Part shown: positions 12,312 to 23,983 of the stretch, one piece after another
Numbering within the stretch: position 1 is the stretch's first letter
How the letters are laid out: the number at the start of each line of letters is the position of its first letter
DNA from: Fremontodendron californicum
Taxonomy: Eukaryota; Streptophyta; Magnoliopsida; Malvales; Malvaceae
DNA: 64,000 nucleotides
Direction: 5' to 3'
Assembly: GCA_030761205.1 (NCBI GenBank)
Contig: JAULJL010000010.1
Span: forward strand, 13,611,241-13,675,240
Made by a program: the position numbers and the translations under genes
Notes under the pieces: generated by a model
Database searches by the model: none
The model's input: the letters and a program-made list of their open reading frames with translations, nothing else
What the model was told of the DNA's origin: nothing

Positions 12312-13131
12312 AGCACCAGCCTGTATTAAAAGTGTACTCAGTACTTCTTCTGATTTGAAATGGAAATTCTTTCAAAGACTCCTAAAGCCAAGCCAACTTC
12401 TATTTATTTCCCCCAAATGTATGTCATGATGAATGAGCCATGAATGCAATTTGATGCATATGAAGCCTAAACAATATGATGTATGGATATGTACAATGGA
12501 AACATGCTGACCATATATGTGATAAATGCAATCACAATGCCAACATGTTGCAAACAAAGAATAAACAGATCAACACATGAATATATGCAATGATTGATCA
12601 TGTATTTTAGCATGTTTCCCAATGAATGATCACATACACTATGAATGCAACACGGTGTCAATTATGCAAACAATGAATGATTGATACAGAGTATATACAA
12701 AGAAAATCATGCTAACCATGTGTGTCATGAATGTGACCTAATGCTAATCATGATGTATGTAATAAGCAAATTAATGCATGGATATATACAGAAAAATCAT
12801 GCTGATTATGAATGCATGAATGCAACCAGACAAATAATTGATGGGATGCAAAATGCAAAGGGGAAGATATCACGGAGGAAATAAGAATCGGAGGAACTTA
12901 ATCATCAACATCTTATAAATTTGAAGCATACTCAATTCATTCCCATATCAATGTTCACAATGGTATAAACCATGTTTTACAAAATTTGAGTAGTAGTTAA
13001 AACTGTCTTTACAAGCACTTTATTCTTCCTAGCATCCTAAGGCTATAAGAGCCGGCTACTGAAAAAGTGAAATCCTATTACATCATATAAGACCGAAGTC
13101 TTTCCACCTCAATGCTGTAAATCTCCCAATC
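12312..13131 (-). other. Spacer between the two D ORFs
   Basis: AT-rich, noncoding. About 12410-12850 is an irregular run of catg/aatg-containing segments (ATGAATGCAA, ATATATACAGA..AATCATGCTGA) that recurs at about 14090-14440, suggesting an old duplication flanking the 316-aa ORF. The several short open frames here are not credible genes. Confidence 0.6.
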
Positions 13132-14082
13132 CTAATGGCATTTTCCCAGTCCTTTATCAATCAGTGTCGTTGGATCCAACCACTTGGCATCTATGAGAGC
13201 TTGCACTTTCCTTTTGACTGCTATACAATCTTCGATGCTATGGCCAACAATTCCACAGTGATAATCACATCTTTCATTTGGATTATACCACATTGGATAT
13301 GGTGGTAACAGGGGTTTCAATGGGACACAGGCAACAATGTGATTTTGGACCAGTATAGGGAGGAGCTCTTGGTAGCTGATTGGAATGGGATCAAAATGCA
13401 TTTGGGTCTTATTCTGGGATCGTTTCTTAGTCACACATGGCCTAGGAGTTGGGGCACTTGGTGGTGGCAATAAGGTTCGAACCGGAGTGTTTACATGGGG
13501 ATGTGGCAGAACAGCATGGTAAGGGTATGGATTTGGACACGGGGCCTTTGGAGGTTGTACATAGCTCGAGGTTTCTATCCCAGGTACTGGATAAGGTGAT
13601 TGATGAGGGAAATAGTATGAACTGGTAGTTGGTAACGATGGAGTGGGATTCAGGAATCCCGTAGTGGTCGTCCCAATGGACGATTGGACCATAGTAGGGT
13701 GGGGATACTGGTTTGGACCTAGAACAGTTTGCAGGTATGGTACTGGATTCGAGGTTTCTGTCTTTGGTATCAGGCTTTCATGTTTAATTATTTTCATGAT
13801 TTTGTCCACAATTTCATCAGGATTGCAACCTTTGTGGCATTGACAAGTGCAGGATCCAGCAAGGATTGTATGTTCTGGACCTAATGGTTTTGGTTGATCC
13901 GAAGATGATGCGAAGCCCTGAGAAAGTTCACCTTTACTGTTACCCATATCCTCAACCATTTTCAGCAATTTGGCAAGTTGTTCCTTCACCTCTCGTATTT
14001 CATGTCCATATTCATCTTGATTGCGTTCCAAAGCACCCAATCGTTCCTCCGATTCATTCCTCATATCTCGAACCCCTTTCAT
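13132..14082 (-). CDS. Element D ORF1, gag-tail-like protein
   Basis: Intact 316-aa ORF upstream of Gag in transcription order, the position where Ogre elements are known to carry an extra ORF1. Residues 1-50 are charged and probably coiled coil (EERLGALERNQDEYGHEIRE). A short CTCQCHKGC Cys/His cluster lies near residue 80. The middle is a long Pro/Tyr-rich low-complexity region. The C-terminal 90 residues match the end of Gag in layout: a PIPISYQELLPILVQNHIV block, then CDYHCGIVGHSIEDC and KRKVQALIDAKWL. The central gag core is absent. It therefore looks like a shortened gag paralogue rather than an unrelated protein; function unknown. The tail is even closer to the E1 gag tail (STEDC..KRKVQSLID) than to D's own Gag. 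Confidence 0.72.
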   Translation of the reverse strand: MKGVRDMRNESEERLGALERNQDEYGHEIREVKEQLAKLLKMVEDMGNSKGELSQGFASSSDQPKPLGPEHTILAGSCTCQCHKGCNPDEIVDKIMKIIKHESLIPKTETSNPVPYLQTVLGPNQYPHPTMVQSSIGTTTTGFLNPTPSLPTTSSYYFPHQSPYPVPGIETSSYVQPPKAPCPNPYPYHAVLPHPHVNTPVRTLLPPPSAPTPRPCVTKKRSQNKTQMHFDPIPISYQELLPILVQNHIVACVPLKPLLPPYPMWYNPNERCDYHCGIVGHSIEDCIAVKRKVQALIDAKWLDPTTLIDKGLGKCH

Positions 14083-14885
14083 GCAGATGAAAATGTCATG
14101 AGATTAAGATTATGAATGTACATGCTCTATTCCTATGTGCATGAATAAACTGATGGTTAATGCATGAACATATACAGAGAAATTATGATGACTATGTATG
14201 CTATGAATGCAATCTAATGCCAGGTATATACAGATAATGACTATGCATGTTATAAACGTGTCCTACAATGAATGACCATGCATGCTATGATGTCAAAATG
14301 ATACATGCTAAGAATAAATGAATTAATACAAAGGTAGGTACAAAGAATGACCATGTATATCACAAATGTATTCTACAATGAATAATCATGCATGTTATGA
14401 TTGTAACACGATGTCAAAATGACACAAATAAATTAACCAATGATTACACGAAATTGGTAGGACCTAAATCTTGATTATTCAAAAATCTCATTATGCAAGA
14501 TTTGCCTCCTAATTTATGATTTTTTTTTAACATGCTTTTTTTTTGTGTTTTTTTTTATTTATGAAAAACCAATCACATTATTTTCAAAAGAATTTCAGGG
14601 TGGATCCCACTATGGTACCATATGCAAATGTTCATGTGACACTACCTGTTTTATGAAATCATCAAATGAAATTACCAACTGTTTATTGCAAAGAATGAGG
14701 TCAATAACACAACCAAAAATGTACATGCTCTATTCACACATGTATGAAATGTGCAACATGCAAAATGCTTAAAAAAGATTTTTTTTTAAAAAAAAAAAAA
14801 ATAGCTAATGAACATCTGCCCCAGCAATATCTGCTTATTTAGGCATCACGATGCCTTCGAGGCGGAGTATCACATTTATTACAGG

Positions 14886-14901
14886 CGATGTACGTACATC
14901 G
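14886..14901. repeat. 16-bp perfect palindrome in D leader
   Basis: CGATGTACGTACATCG is its own reverse complement. Being in the RNA leader, it could form a self-complementary kissing or dimerisation element; this is inference only. Confidence 0.7.
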
Positions 14902-15140
14902 TTGCCCGATCTACCACACTTATTCGGAGTGTAAAATAGGTAACAAAAAGTTTAGAAATGTCCCTCCATGTGTTCCTATTTTTGGTATATCTAACGGAAA
15001 TTCGGGATGGCTTCGCCTAGGATCACTATATGAGGGTGAATCGGTTCTAAGGCCCCGAATTGTTCCTCACTGTCGCTGGTGAAGGCTAGTAAGGCACCCC
15101 GATAAAAGCGGGTTCAATCCGTTAGAGTATATTTTTCTAT

Positions 15141-15240
15141 GCCCGTACGGAGGATTATCACGAAGGCAATAGGTACTTTATACTCCGAAAGTGTTTCACT
15201 AGCCCATACGGAGGATCATCACGAAGGCGTAGTTACTTTA
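15141..15240. repeat. Two 61-bp-spaced direct repeats in D leader
   Basis: GCCC(G/A)TACGGAGGAT(T/C)ATCACGAAGGC..TTTA occurs from 15141 and again from 15202. A weaker relative (GATGCCTTCGAGGCGGAGTATCAC) lies near 14850. Role unknown. Confidence 0.7.
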
Positions 15241-15604
15241 CTCCCACTTAAAAGGACGGAACCCGGGTAGAGGATTCATGTTATGCAAATGCACGTGTAG
15301 TGTGTGTGGAGGAATAACAAACCTTTCACTACCTATTCTACAAACCTTATTCTAAATGCCCTAGCAATTAAAACATTCAAGAATAGTGTAATGCATTAAT
15401 CAACAAGCAATTATAATATACAACCTTAAATAACTAGAGAACAAAAATAAAATGCATGCACATGAGAATGAACATATTTAAAACATTTTATTATTTTCAA
15501 AATTCTCCTTAAAAAATGTGGGAATTAAAATTAAATACCAATTAAACCAACAAAATCGAGACTTTGATAACACACGACCAATTCTAGGCCTGACTCTCTA
15601 ATAA

Positions 15605-15622
15605 TTCCCAGTGGAGTCGCCA
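15605..15622 (-). promoter_or_regulatory. Primer-binding site of element D (tRNA-Arg type)
   Basis: Minus-strand TGGCGACTCCACTGGGAA, three bases after the 5' LTR end. It is complementary to a tRNA 3' end reading ...CCCAGTGGAGTCGCCA, which fits plant tRNA-Arg, the primer known for Ogre elements. tRNA identity is from memory. Confidence 0.85.
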
Positions 15623-15625
15623 AGC

Positions 15626-18600
15626 TGTCGCAACCTAAAAAAAATAAATAACGACGAGTCTCATCGCAAGACTTTATTATTCGTTAGGCGTGACATTAAA
15701 AAAAATCGAGGAAAAGTCGACTTAATTCCTCTAGAAAAATGAAGGTTTTGAAAATGACCTTAAAAAAGACATGGAGTCGCCACCAATCTTTTTTAGCTAG
15801 GTGTGATCGGCCACCTATTAAAACCGGTTTTATAAAATATTTTAAAAATTAATTAAAACATTTTAAAAACCAATTTCAAGTCTGCGTTTTAAACTAGAGA
15901 AATCAAATAAGCGGGTTCGGGAGTCGGTTACGTGTGGGGAAGGATTAGCACCCCCACAACGCCCGTATAAATCGGTACCTTATTAATCGTGTGTTATCTC
16001 AAGTCTCGGTAAAAAGTTGGTTTTAAATTTAGTATTTCAAGTTAATTCCCAATTTAAAGAAAAATAATTTCATTTTTTTATTGAAAATGATCCAGAATTT
16101 ATAAATTCAAAATTTTCCTATATTCCCCAACAAACGTGGCAAAATATAGAAATTTTTATTAGTTTTGGAAAACTTTCCGAATCATTCTCTTTTTTGAAAG
16201 AAAGATATTCCTTTATTAATGATAATTGATGATATTCCCTCCAGCAAACCCGGTAGAGAACTCATGAATTATTTTAACTCGGGAATATCTTTATTTTTAT
16301 TGAAAACCATTATCTTTTGAAAACATTTAAAATAAATGAATACGTATATGCTAAATAAAGATAACTAAATAAAAGCATAGGATATCATGAAATATTCGAA
16401 ACCATATAATAAACCATGTAACATCAAAAAATATAAATCAAAATAACAACAATATCATAGAAATTATTATAGCAAGAATCACATATTATATAAAATGCAT
16501 GAATATAAAAATGCGATGCATGAAATGTATTTTTTTCCTTTAATTAAGGAAATCCGTATATCTAAAAAGATATCCAGCTACCTTAGGAAAATATGTCAAA
16601 TTAAATATTCTAAAACCAAAATACTTTGTGATTGTTTGAAAACAATTTTGAAAAGCTTGAATTAAAAATAAAAACTGGGCTAATTTCTTTAAAATGGCTC
16701 TAATTTCCTAAGTTTAAAAAATCCGGACTTGACTACCCTTAACCCGGGACTTGAAAAACCATTTTTAGAGTTTGAAAAGGCTTAGAAATTACCCTAAGTC
16801 AGTAGCTAACCCTTCTAATCAGCCCACTCTAAGTAAATTAACCAAAACAGAAAATTGTTTTTTTTTTTAAATTCAATTCTGACTCCACTGTCCAGTTTTA
16901 ATCCACGAATTTTTATCCTATTTCTAAAAATTCCAAAAATTCTAAAAAAAATACAGGAAACTCAGAACATGTAAAACTACACAAAAAAAATCGGCTTAAT
17001 TTTCAAATCAAAGATGAATTCCCAGAAAAATCAGAGATGTACGAGTTTTTGGAGGAGAAAAAACTGCTTTGTTTTTCTTTAAATTCAATTCTGACTCCAC
17101 TGTCCAGTTTTAATCCACGATTTTTTACCCTATTTTAAAAAATTCCAAAAATTCTGAAAAAAATACTGGAGACTCACGACATTTAAAACTACACGAGAAA
17201 AAATTGGCTTAATTTTCTGATCAAAGATGAATTCCCAGAAAAATCGGAGATGTACGAGTTTTGGGTGAAAAAAAAACTGCTTTGCCAACACATTTTTTTG
17301 TCTTTGATAAAATCATTTAAAAATAAAAATAAAAATATTTGAAACTCATAAAATGACTTGAAAGCAGTAGCTAGGACTTTTTGAAAGTTAGATAAAAATT
17401 GGCTAAGTAAAAAAAATCACAAAGGTAGAATAATCAATTTGACAAACTTAATTTTCCACAAGTGTGCTCAAGAGAGCATGACTTTGAACCATTAATTGGC
17501 TCAAGTCATTATTCAAGTGGCATGAACATGAAATGCATGAAACAATGCAGCAAACATAATGCATGAAATGCATGGATCTAAACCTAAATGTAAGGAAAAT
17601 GCATGACATAAATAATATGGCCTAGACCTAACATGAACTTGCATGGCATTTAATGTAACCTAGACCTAAGACATGCATGGCATTTTCACAAACACAAGGC
17701 ATGCTTAATTCAAAAATCCAACCAAATATCATGCAAATGCAAAAACCTAACAACTAGCATGACAAAAAATACAACACACAATGCAAAACACATGGAGTAG
17801 CCAAATGGCCCCAAGCTCCAACAAGCATGGCATTTTCACAAACACTTGGTATGCTAGCATGAAAAACTAAGTCATAACACAAAAATCACACAAGCATTTT
17901 CACAAACACCTAATATACCAAATCTAAAACATGCTCACTAAGATATAAAACAAGAATCATGCAAAGAATCACACAAGCATTTTCACAAACACTTAATATG
18001 CTAACTCTAAAACATGCTCAAATTTAAACAACATGAAAACAGAAAATTAAAAATGCAAAAACATGATATCTAAGACATAAATGGCAACAAACAAAGCAAC
18101 CAAATTAAATATAACTTAAGAACATGAAATAACATAACACTTAAAACATCAAAAACAAAGAAAATAGCATAAACAATATGGTAAAATGAATTGAAACAAC
18201 AACTTAAAATAAATAATGTAGGCCATTTGGCCATGGTGAGTTTATTGTAAAAACAAAATGTAAAAAAAATATACTTAAGAAAGGAAATGAAGGAAGAACA
18301 AGAAACATTATTTTAAAATGAAAACTCACCAAGTAGAGATTAAAATAGCAAAAAAACAAGAATAGAAAATGAAAGTGCAAGAGTTGGTGCTCAAGAGCAA
18401 CCTCAAGAAGCTAATATTTCAAGCTTTTCTCTTCAAACTTTCCTTTATTTCTAAACTTTTCTTTTTTTGCTCTCAACCAAGAAGATAAAAACTAAGAAAA
18501 ACTAAGAGAAATCAGCCAAAATGGAAAAGAAGAAACCAAAATCTGCCTCCCCCCCTCCTTAGGGCTAGCCTTAATGCATGGTTATATAGCCTCCAAGATG

Positions 18601-20242
18601 TTGTCATTTTTGTGTAACCTAATTTCCATCAAATGGCCAATAATTCAAGATGAAAAGTCATGAAATTACCACCTTTAGATTAGCATCTCAGCCCTCTCAA
18701 ATTACAGCTATGCAAAAATAATGTTGACATCTTTCTTAACCTATGTGGTTTAATCACCATGGCTTGATCAAAGAGAATGGTTAACTAACTCTTGATTTTT
18801 AACCACTTGATTAAAAAAAAAATTAGAAGCTTACTCCTTTCTTTGGGCTTGGGTATGCCAGCACATCTCTTTTCCAGCCCAACTCTGATTTTTTGAAGGG
18901 CCAAAAAAGCCCTTTTCAGTTGCTTGGGTGAAATGACCATTTTGCCCCCCGGATGCAAGTAAATATCAAACGGACTCCAAATTCAATTTTTCTTTTTTTA
19001 ATACTTCCAAAATAATAAAATATTGAGTTCTGGAAGTTTTTAAAATTATCCGAGTCCGTTTGCTATTTATTTGGATTTTTTCTTCCCAAAAATGCCCTTT
19101 TATGCCCCTACATTTTATCATTTTTTAAACGAGCTCCAAATCAATATTTTTCTTCACCAATCTCTTCAAAATAATTAAAAAGTGTGATCTGGAAGTTTTC
19201 ATAATTTTTGGAGCTCATTTGGTATTTTTTCGGGATTTATCGGCTTGAATTACTACATAGGAGGCCCGGGATTTGGTCATTTTGCAAACGAACTCGGAAT
19301 CAAGATTTTCTTTCGCCAATCTCTTCCAAATAATTTAAAAATGAGATTTGCCAAATTTCAGAATTTTTGGAGTCCATTTGCTATTTTTCCGGGATTTTCC
19401 TTTTTGAATTACTACATAAGAAGCCCGGGATTTGGCCATTTTGCAAACGAACTCGGAATCAAGATTTTCTTTCGCCAATATCCCTCAAATGATTTAAGAA
19501 TGAGATTGACAAATTTTCCATAATTTTCGGAGTCCATTTGCTATTTTTCCCAAATTTTTCCAATTTTGCCCTTTTACCTCCGAAACCCGGTTTTGCTCAA
19601 AACAAATCCGATTTTCAGATTTTCTTCAATCTGAGCCTTGGGCCATCCTTTTTAACCATTCTTCATCCATTGGGGGCTTTGGTCTTAACAAGTCGGGCCA
19701 TTTCTGTGATTCTTCCCGATTTCACCGAAATCCACTAAAAACCCTAATTCTCGGTTTTCTCCCGGATTGACTTTTCTTTCGGTTTTTCTTGCAAGTGACT
19801 TCTCCATTACCCGTAGTCAGTGCTTATCTTTCATTTGGAACCTTCAATTCCGACCAATTTGATCGTTTAAGCACTTTTCCCCAAATTTCTCGGATTAGGG
19901 TTTCTTTTCTACTGAATCTCCAAATCCCAACTTCCGAACTCCATATCTTTGAATGTAGACCTCGGATTATCAAAATTCTTTTGCCATTTTTCAATTGAAC
20001 TTAAAATCTTGATTTTGAAAGTGGGTTGACTTTTTCAGTAGTTGACTTTCTGGGGTTGACTTTTTCGGGGTTGACTTTTTTGGGGTTGACTTTTTTTCAA
20101 GTTTGACTTTTTATGCTCGCCCTCTTAAACTAAGTCTCGGAGTACCACCTGCAGGGTGAAAACAGTCTTTTTACACTTGGGAACATCAATATGGGAAGAA
20201 AACATACCTGTTTAGTGGTCCGGACAAAATTAGGTGTCTACA
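15626..20242 (-). repeat. Element D 5' LTR (right copy), 4617 bp
   Basis: Right-hand LTR in the window and the 5' promoter LTR of D. It starts on the minus strand with TGTAGACACC (20242 leftwards) and ends ...GGTTGCGACA at 15626. A TTGACTTT-rich tract (20025-20110) lies in U3. The approximately 157-bp tandem units sit around 18940-19560. It is nearly identical to 1796-6410. Confidence 0.94.
18582..18588 (-). promoter_or_regulatory. Possible TATA box in D 5' LTR
   Basis: Minus-strand TATATAA, equivalent to 4751-4757 in the other LTR. Motif only; no start site can be read from the sequence. Confidence 0.4.
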
Positions 20243-20247
20243 CCCTG
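20243..20247. repeat. Target-site duplication CCCTG, right of element D
   Basis: Second copy of the CCCTG at 1791-1795, directly after the D terminus GTGTCTACA. Confidence 0.95.
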
Positions 20248-21066
20248 CTAAGGGTTTTGAATCAAGCATATGTGGCTAATAACATATCAGTGGAGAATTT
20301 GGATCGGTTGGTGGGGAACGTCACAGCGGATGATCACATCTTCTTTAGTTATGATGAAATACCACCCAACAATATTGGATCTACAAAAGCCCTTCACATC
20401 ACGACTACTTGCAAAAGGCACATTCTACCACGAGTACTCTTGGATAACGGTTCTTCATTGAATGTAATGCCCTTGGTAACCTTATCTAAACTATCGGTTG
20501 ACATGTTCTACATGCTACCAAGCTGCATTGTGGTCAGGGCTTTTGATGGCACTCGACAGGAAGTAATGGAAACTATTGAGGTCCCGCTAGAGATAGGTTC
20601 TTGTACCTATAAAGTGGATTTCCAGGTTATGGACATTACCCTATCTTATAACTGCTTATTGTGAAGGCCATGGATACATTCTACTGGGGCGATACCATCA
20701 TCTCTCCACCAAAAATTAAAGTTTGTAATAAAAGGACGCTTGGTCAGGATATCGGGAGAGGAAGACATCATAGCCTCTACATCTATTGACTCCCCTTACA
20801 TAGAACCGAATGAGGATGCTGTGGAATGCTCATTCAGGTCTTTGGAATTTATTAATGCTGTGTTCATCACTGAATGACGTAAAATTCTAGAGCCAAAGCT
20901 GTCCAAGAATACCAGGTTGGAAGTGAGATCGACGGTAGGAAAAGGCTATAGAGCAGGAAAAGGACTGGGAAAGTTTCTCCAGGCTATGGCCAGGGCAATT
21001 GAAGTAACTGGAAAGAAAGATCGGTTTGGTCTCGGATATCTCCCAAAAGCTCATAAAAAGAGATAA
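20248..21066 (+). pseudogene. pro: E1 aspartic protease and G-patch, Tat lineage
   Basis: Continues the frame broken by element D at 1795 (NAL|LRVLNQAYV). The retropepsin core is clear: RVLLDNGSSLNVMPL, with the catalytic Asp in DNGS (about 20440-20455), later YNCLL.RPWIHSTGA where Gly of GRPW is replaced by a TGA stop (20662-20664). A second stop lies near 20874-20880. Downstream, in the same frame, 20935-21063 encodes a glycine-rich G-patch-like segment (GKGYRAGKGLGKFLQ, then FGLGYLPKAHKK), a nucleic-acid-binding motif known between protease and RT in Tat elements. It ends at TAA 21064-21066. Protease matures the Gag-Pol polyprotein; the G-patch role is unclear. This copy is dead because of the stops. 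Confidence 0.85.
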
Positions 21067-21784
21067 ATTGAGAAAAACTGAAATAGGAGGAGGGTCCTTC
21101 TTTCGGGTATGGATATAAAGTTGGAGCCCATGACTTTCCCACCAATCCTTCACAACTTCCATTCGGCTAGCTTCGAGTTTGGGAAAAAAGATTCCGACGA
21201 TGTGTTGGTAATGATTGTACAAGCCTTTGAGAAGTTCCACATGTGCAGGGACGAGCAGATGCAAGACATGGTGATCTGTATGGCTGGTGAAGAAGGAATT
21301 GAAGATAGAAGTGCAAGTTGGATGGTACGACCATGTCCACGGGGTTTTAAATTAACAAACTAGAGTGCGACCGAGCTTCCTATAGTTTTTAGGTCTACTC
21401 CAAAGTAATACTTTGAAACAATCTTAATTATCTTTTCCCGAGGATATTAAGAATTTTTTTCTGTACGGGTTTATGTTTAAAACACTTCATTTAATAAATA
21501 ACAAGAACGATGTATTTTCTTCATATTGATGTGTCCATATTCTTTCATTTTCGTTCTTTTATTTTCTTTCACTGCCTATATGCCTTCCTATATTGTTTCT
21601 TCCTCACCTTTTTATAGGTGTACGGATAGGGAGTATGAGGACCATCCTGTCAATAATTCTGAAATTGATTTTGAAAGACCCATTTGCACGGGTGATTTCA
21701 ACGTCAATGAAGATGTCGAAGATTATGGTCTGCCTCCGGATTTATTGAGGAAAATAGAACAAGAGGAGAAGCAAGTATTGCCTC
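21067..21784 (+). other. E1 protease-RT spacer with possible intron
   Basis: Two pieces of residual coding flank a noncoding AT-rich stretch. 21109-21363 reads as an acidic linker (HSASFEFGKKDSDDV...). 21620-21790 reads DREYEDHPVNN...FERPICTGDF, a linker usual before Tat RT. Between them about 21364-21617 is T-rich with no coding sense and ends TTTTTATAG|GTG, a plausible 3' splice site. Ogre elements are known to have an intron between protease and RT, so this is a candidate intron, unproven; a convincing donor was not identified. Confidence 0.45.
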
Positions 21785-23983
21785 ATAAGTAGCTGTGGAA
21801 ATGATAAACTTGGAAAGTGGAGAAGAAATAAAGTAGGTCAAAATTGGAACCCCATTGTCACCATCAACAAAGTGTAAACTGATAGCTTTACTCCGGGAAT
21901 ATGTCGATGTATTTGCATGGTCATACCAAGACATGCTAGGGTTGGATCCTGATATTGTGGTTCACAAGCTCTCTTTAAGACCAGATTGCAAGCGAATTCA
22001 GTAAAAGTTGAAGAGAATGAGGCCTGACATGCTGTTAAAGATAAAAGAAGAGGTGAAGAAGCAGTTTGATGCTGGGTTCTTAGAAGTGGCAAAATATCCG
22101 GAATGGGTAGCGAATATTGTCTCGTACCAAAGAAGGATGGCAAAGTACGGATGTGTGTCAATTATTGGGATTTGAATAAGGCCAGTCCTAAAGATAATTT
22201 CCCTTTGCCTCACATTGATACCTTGGTGGATAATATGACAAAAAGCACTTTGTTTTCCTTCATGGACGGATTCTCAGGGTACAATCAGATTAAGATGGCA
22301 TCGGAAGATATAGAGAAAACCACGTTTATGACAATGTGGGGAACATTCTGCTATAAGATAATGCCGTTTGGATTGAGAAATACCGAGGTAACAAATTAGA
22401 GAGCCATGGTGACTTTGTTTCATGATATGATGCATAACGGGATTGAGGTCTATGTTGATGACATAACCGCAAAGTCACAAAGAGAAGATGAGCATATTCT
22501 GAATCTTAAAAAGCTTTTCGAAAGGCTAAGAAAGTTCCAAATCAAACTAAACTCGGCAAAATGCACTTTCGGAGTCACTTCGGGGAAGTTGTTAGGATTT
22601 GTCGTTAGTAAGAGGGGAATCGAGATTGACCCAGATAAAGTAAAGACCATCCAGAACTTGCCACCACCTAGTACTCAAAAAGAAGTGAGAAGCTTTCTAG
22701 GAAGATTGAATTACATTGCTCGGTTTATTTCTCAGTTAACCGACAAGTGTCATCCAATATTTAAGCTACTTCAGAAACGTGATCCGAGAGAATGGGATGA
22801 AGGGTGTCAGATCACCTTTGAAAAGTTTAAGCACTATCTATCCAACCCTCCAGTATTAATGCCACATGTTCTAAAGAAACCAATGATACTGTATTTATCA
22901 GTATTTGAGAGATCTATGGGTTGTGTCTTGGGGCAACATGATGAGACCGGGAAAAAAGAACAAGCAATTTATTACCTTAGCAAGAAGTTCACAAAGTATG
23001 AGCTGAAGTACTCATCAGTAGAAAAGCTGTATTGTGCCTTAGCCTGGACTGCTAGAAAGCTCAGACAATACATGTTGTACCACACAACATGGTTGATTTC
23101 CAAGCTAGATCCTATCAAGTATATGTTGGAAGCACCCTCTTTTTTAGGAAGAACGTCAAGATGGCAAGTTTTGTTGTCAGAATACGACATTGTGTATGTC
23201 AATCAGAACGCTATAAAGGGTAGCGCAGTAGCTGAGTTCTCAGCAAGTTGGGCTGTTGAAGATTATGAGCCTTTTAACTTTGATTTCCCTGATGAAGACT
23301 TGATGTGTGTTACGAAGGAGGATGGGATTCCCTCGAAGAAGAAAATATGGAAAATGTACTTTGATGGTGCATCTAATGCCATGGGGCATGGGATCGATGC
23401 AATGCTCGTATCCCCAAAAGAAGATTATTATCCTTTCACTGCTAGATTGGATTTTGATTGTACAAATAATACTGCTGAATATGAGGCGTGTACTATGGGC
23501 CTTCATGCTGTCGTAGATAGAAAGATCAAAACACTAGAAGTTTTTGGAGATTCAGCCCTAGTGATATACCAACTATGGGGAGAATGAGAAACCTGAGATG
23601 CAAAGTTAATCCGATACCGAGCGCTCATACTGGGTTTGATAGAATTCGAAGAAGTGAGTTTCAACTACTTATCTCGTGAAGAAAATCGAATGGCAGATGC
23701 TTTGGCCACTTTATCATCCATGTTTAAATTAAATGAAGGGGCTGAAGTTGTGCCAAAGATGAGCATATACGAGTCTCCTGCCCACTGCCTGAGCATCAAA
23801 GAAGAAGCGGATGGCTTCCCTTGGTATTATGACATCTTGCAATACATCAAGAGTCAACGGTATCCTGAACAAGCAACATAAAATGATAAAAGGACCCTAA
23901 GGAGATTGGCAATGGGTTTTGTCCTAGATGGTGAGTTTCTCTACAAGAAAGGGAAGGACCAGGTTCTATTGAGTTGTGTTGGG
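21785..23983 (+). pseudogene. pol: E1 reverse transcriptase plus two RNase H domains
   Basis: Tat-lineage Pol middle. RT blocks in order: DVFAWSYQDM (about 21905), VPKKDGKVRMCVNYWDLNKA, FSFMDGFSGYNQI, KIMPFGLRN, catalytic YVDD (22451-22462), then FLGRLNYIARFI. The ordinary RNase H follows (about 22880-23070: LYLSVFERSMGCVLGQ). After a spacer comes a second RNase H (about 23346-23584: MYFDGASN, NNTAEYEAC, VFGDSALVIYQ) with D-E-D residues, the extra archaeal-like RNase H that defines Tat elements. Stops at about 21836, 22005, 22397-22399, 23585-23587 and 23879-23881 make it non-functional. Element A interrupts it at 23983; the polyprotein resumes in integrase at 36034. Includes the TTGGG target copy at 23979-23983. 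Confidence 0.88.
23979..23983. repeat. Target-site duplication TTGGG, left of element A
   Basis: TTGGG directly precedes the LTR start TGATAACTCG and is repeated at 36029-36033 after the LTR end TTTCCATCA. Confidence 0.95.

Larger units (their letters stand above)
14083..15604 (-). other. D leader (5' untranslated region)
   Basis: Noncoding region between the primer site and ORF1. It contains catg-rich degenerate repeats (14090-14440), homopolymer T/A runs (14520-14560, 14780-14802), a 16-bp perfect palindrome (14886-14901), a direct repeat pair (15141-15240) and an AT-rich stretch next to the LTR (15340-15600). No gene recognised. Confidence 0.6.
1796..20242 (-). mobile_element. Element D: 18.4-kb Ogre-like gag-only LTR retrotransposon
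   Basis: Complete LTR retrotransposon in minus orientation. It has two LTRs of about 4.6 kb with TG...CA ends and a CCCTG target duplication. On the minus strand a tRNA-Arg type primer site follows the 5' LTR (15605-15622) and an AAAGAGGGGCAGC polypurine tract precedes the 3' LTR (6411-6423). In transcription order the internal part holds a leader, a 316-aa gag-tail-like ORF, a 471-aa Gag and a long 3'UTR with minisatellites. I see no protease, RT, RNase H or integrase. The 3'UTR matches the region after integrase in E1 and E2, so pol appears deleted. D therefore needs enzymes from an autonomous Tat/Ogre relative. About a dozen differences between the LTRs were noticed by eye, suggesting a fairly recent insertion into E1. 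Confidence 0.93.

Noticed and set aside
1796..20242. Treating D as a plus-strand element
   Set aside because: Both gag ORFs, the tRNA-Arg primer site, the polypurine tract and LTR termini all read on the minus strand.
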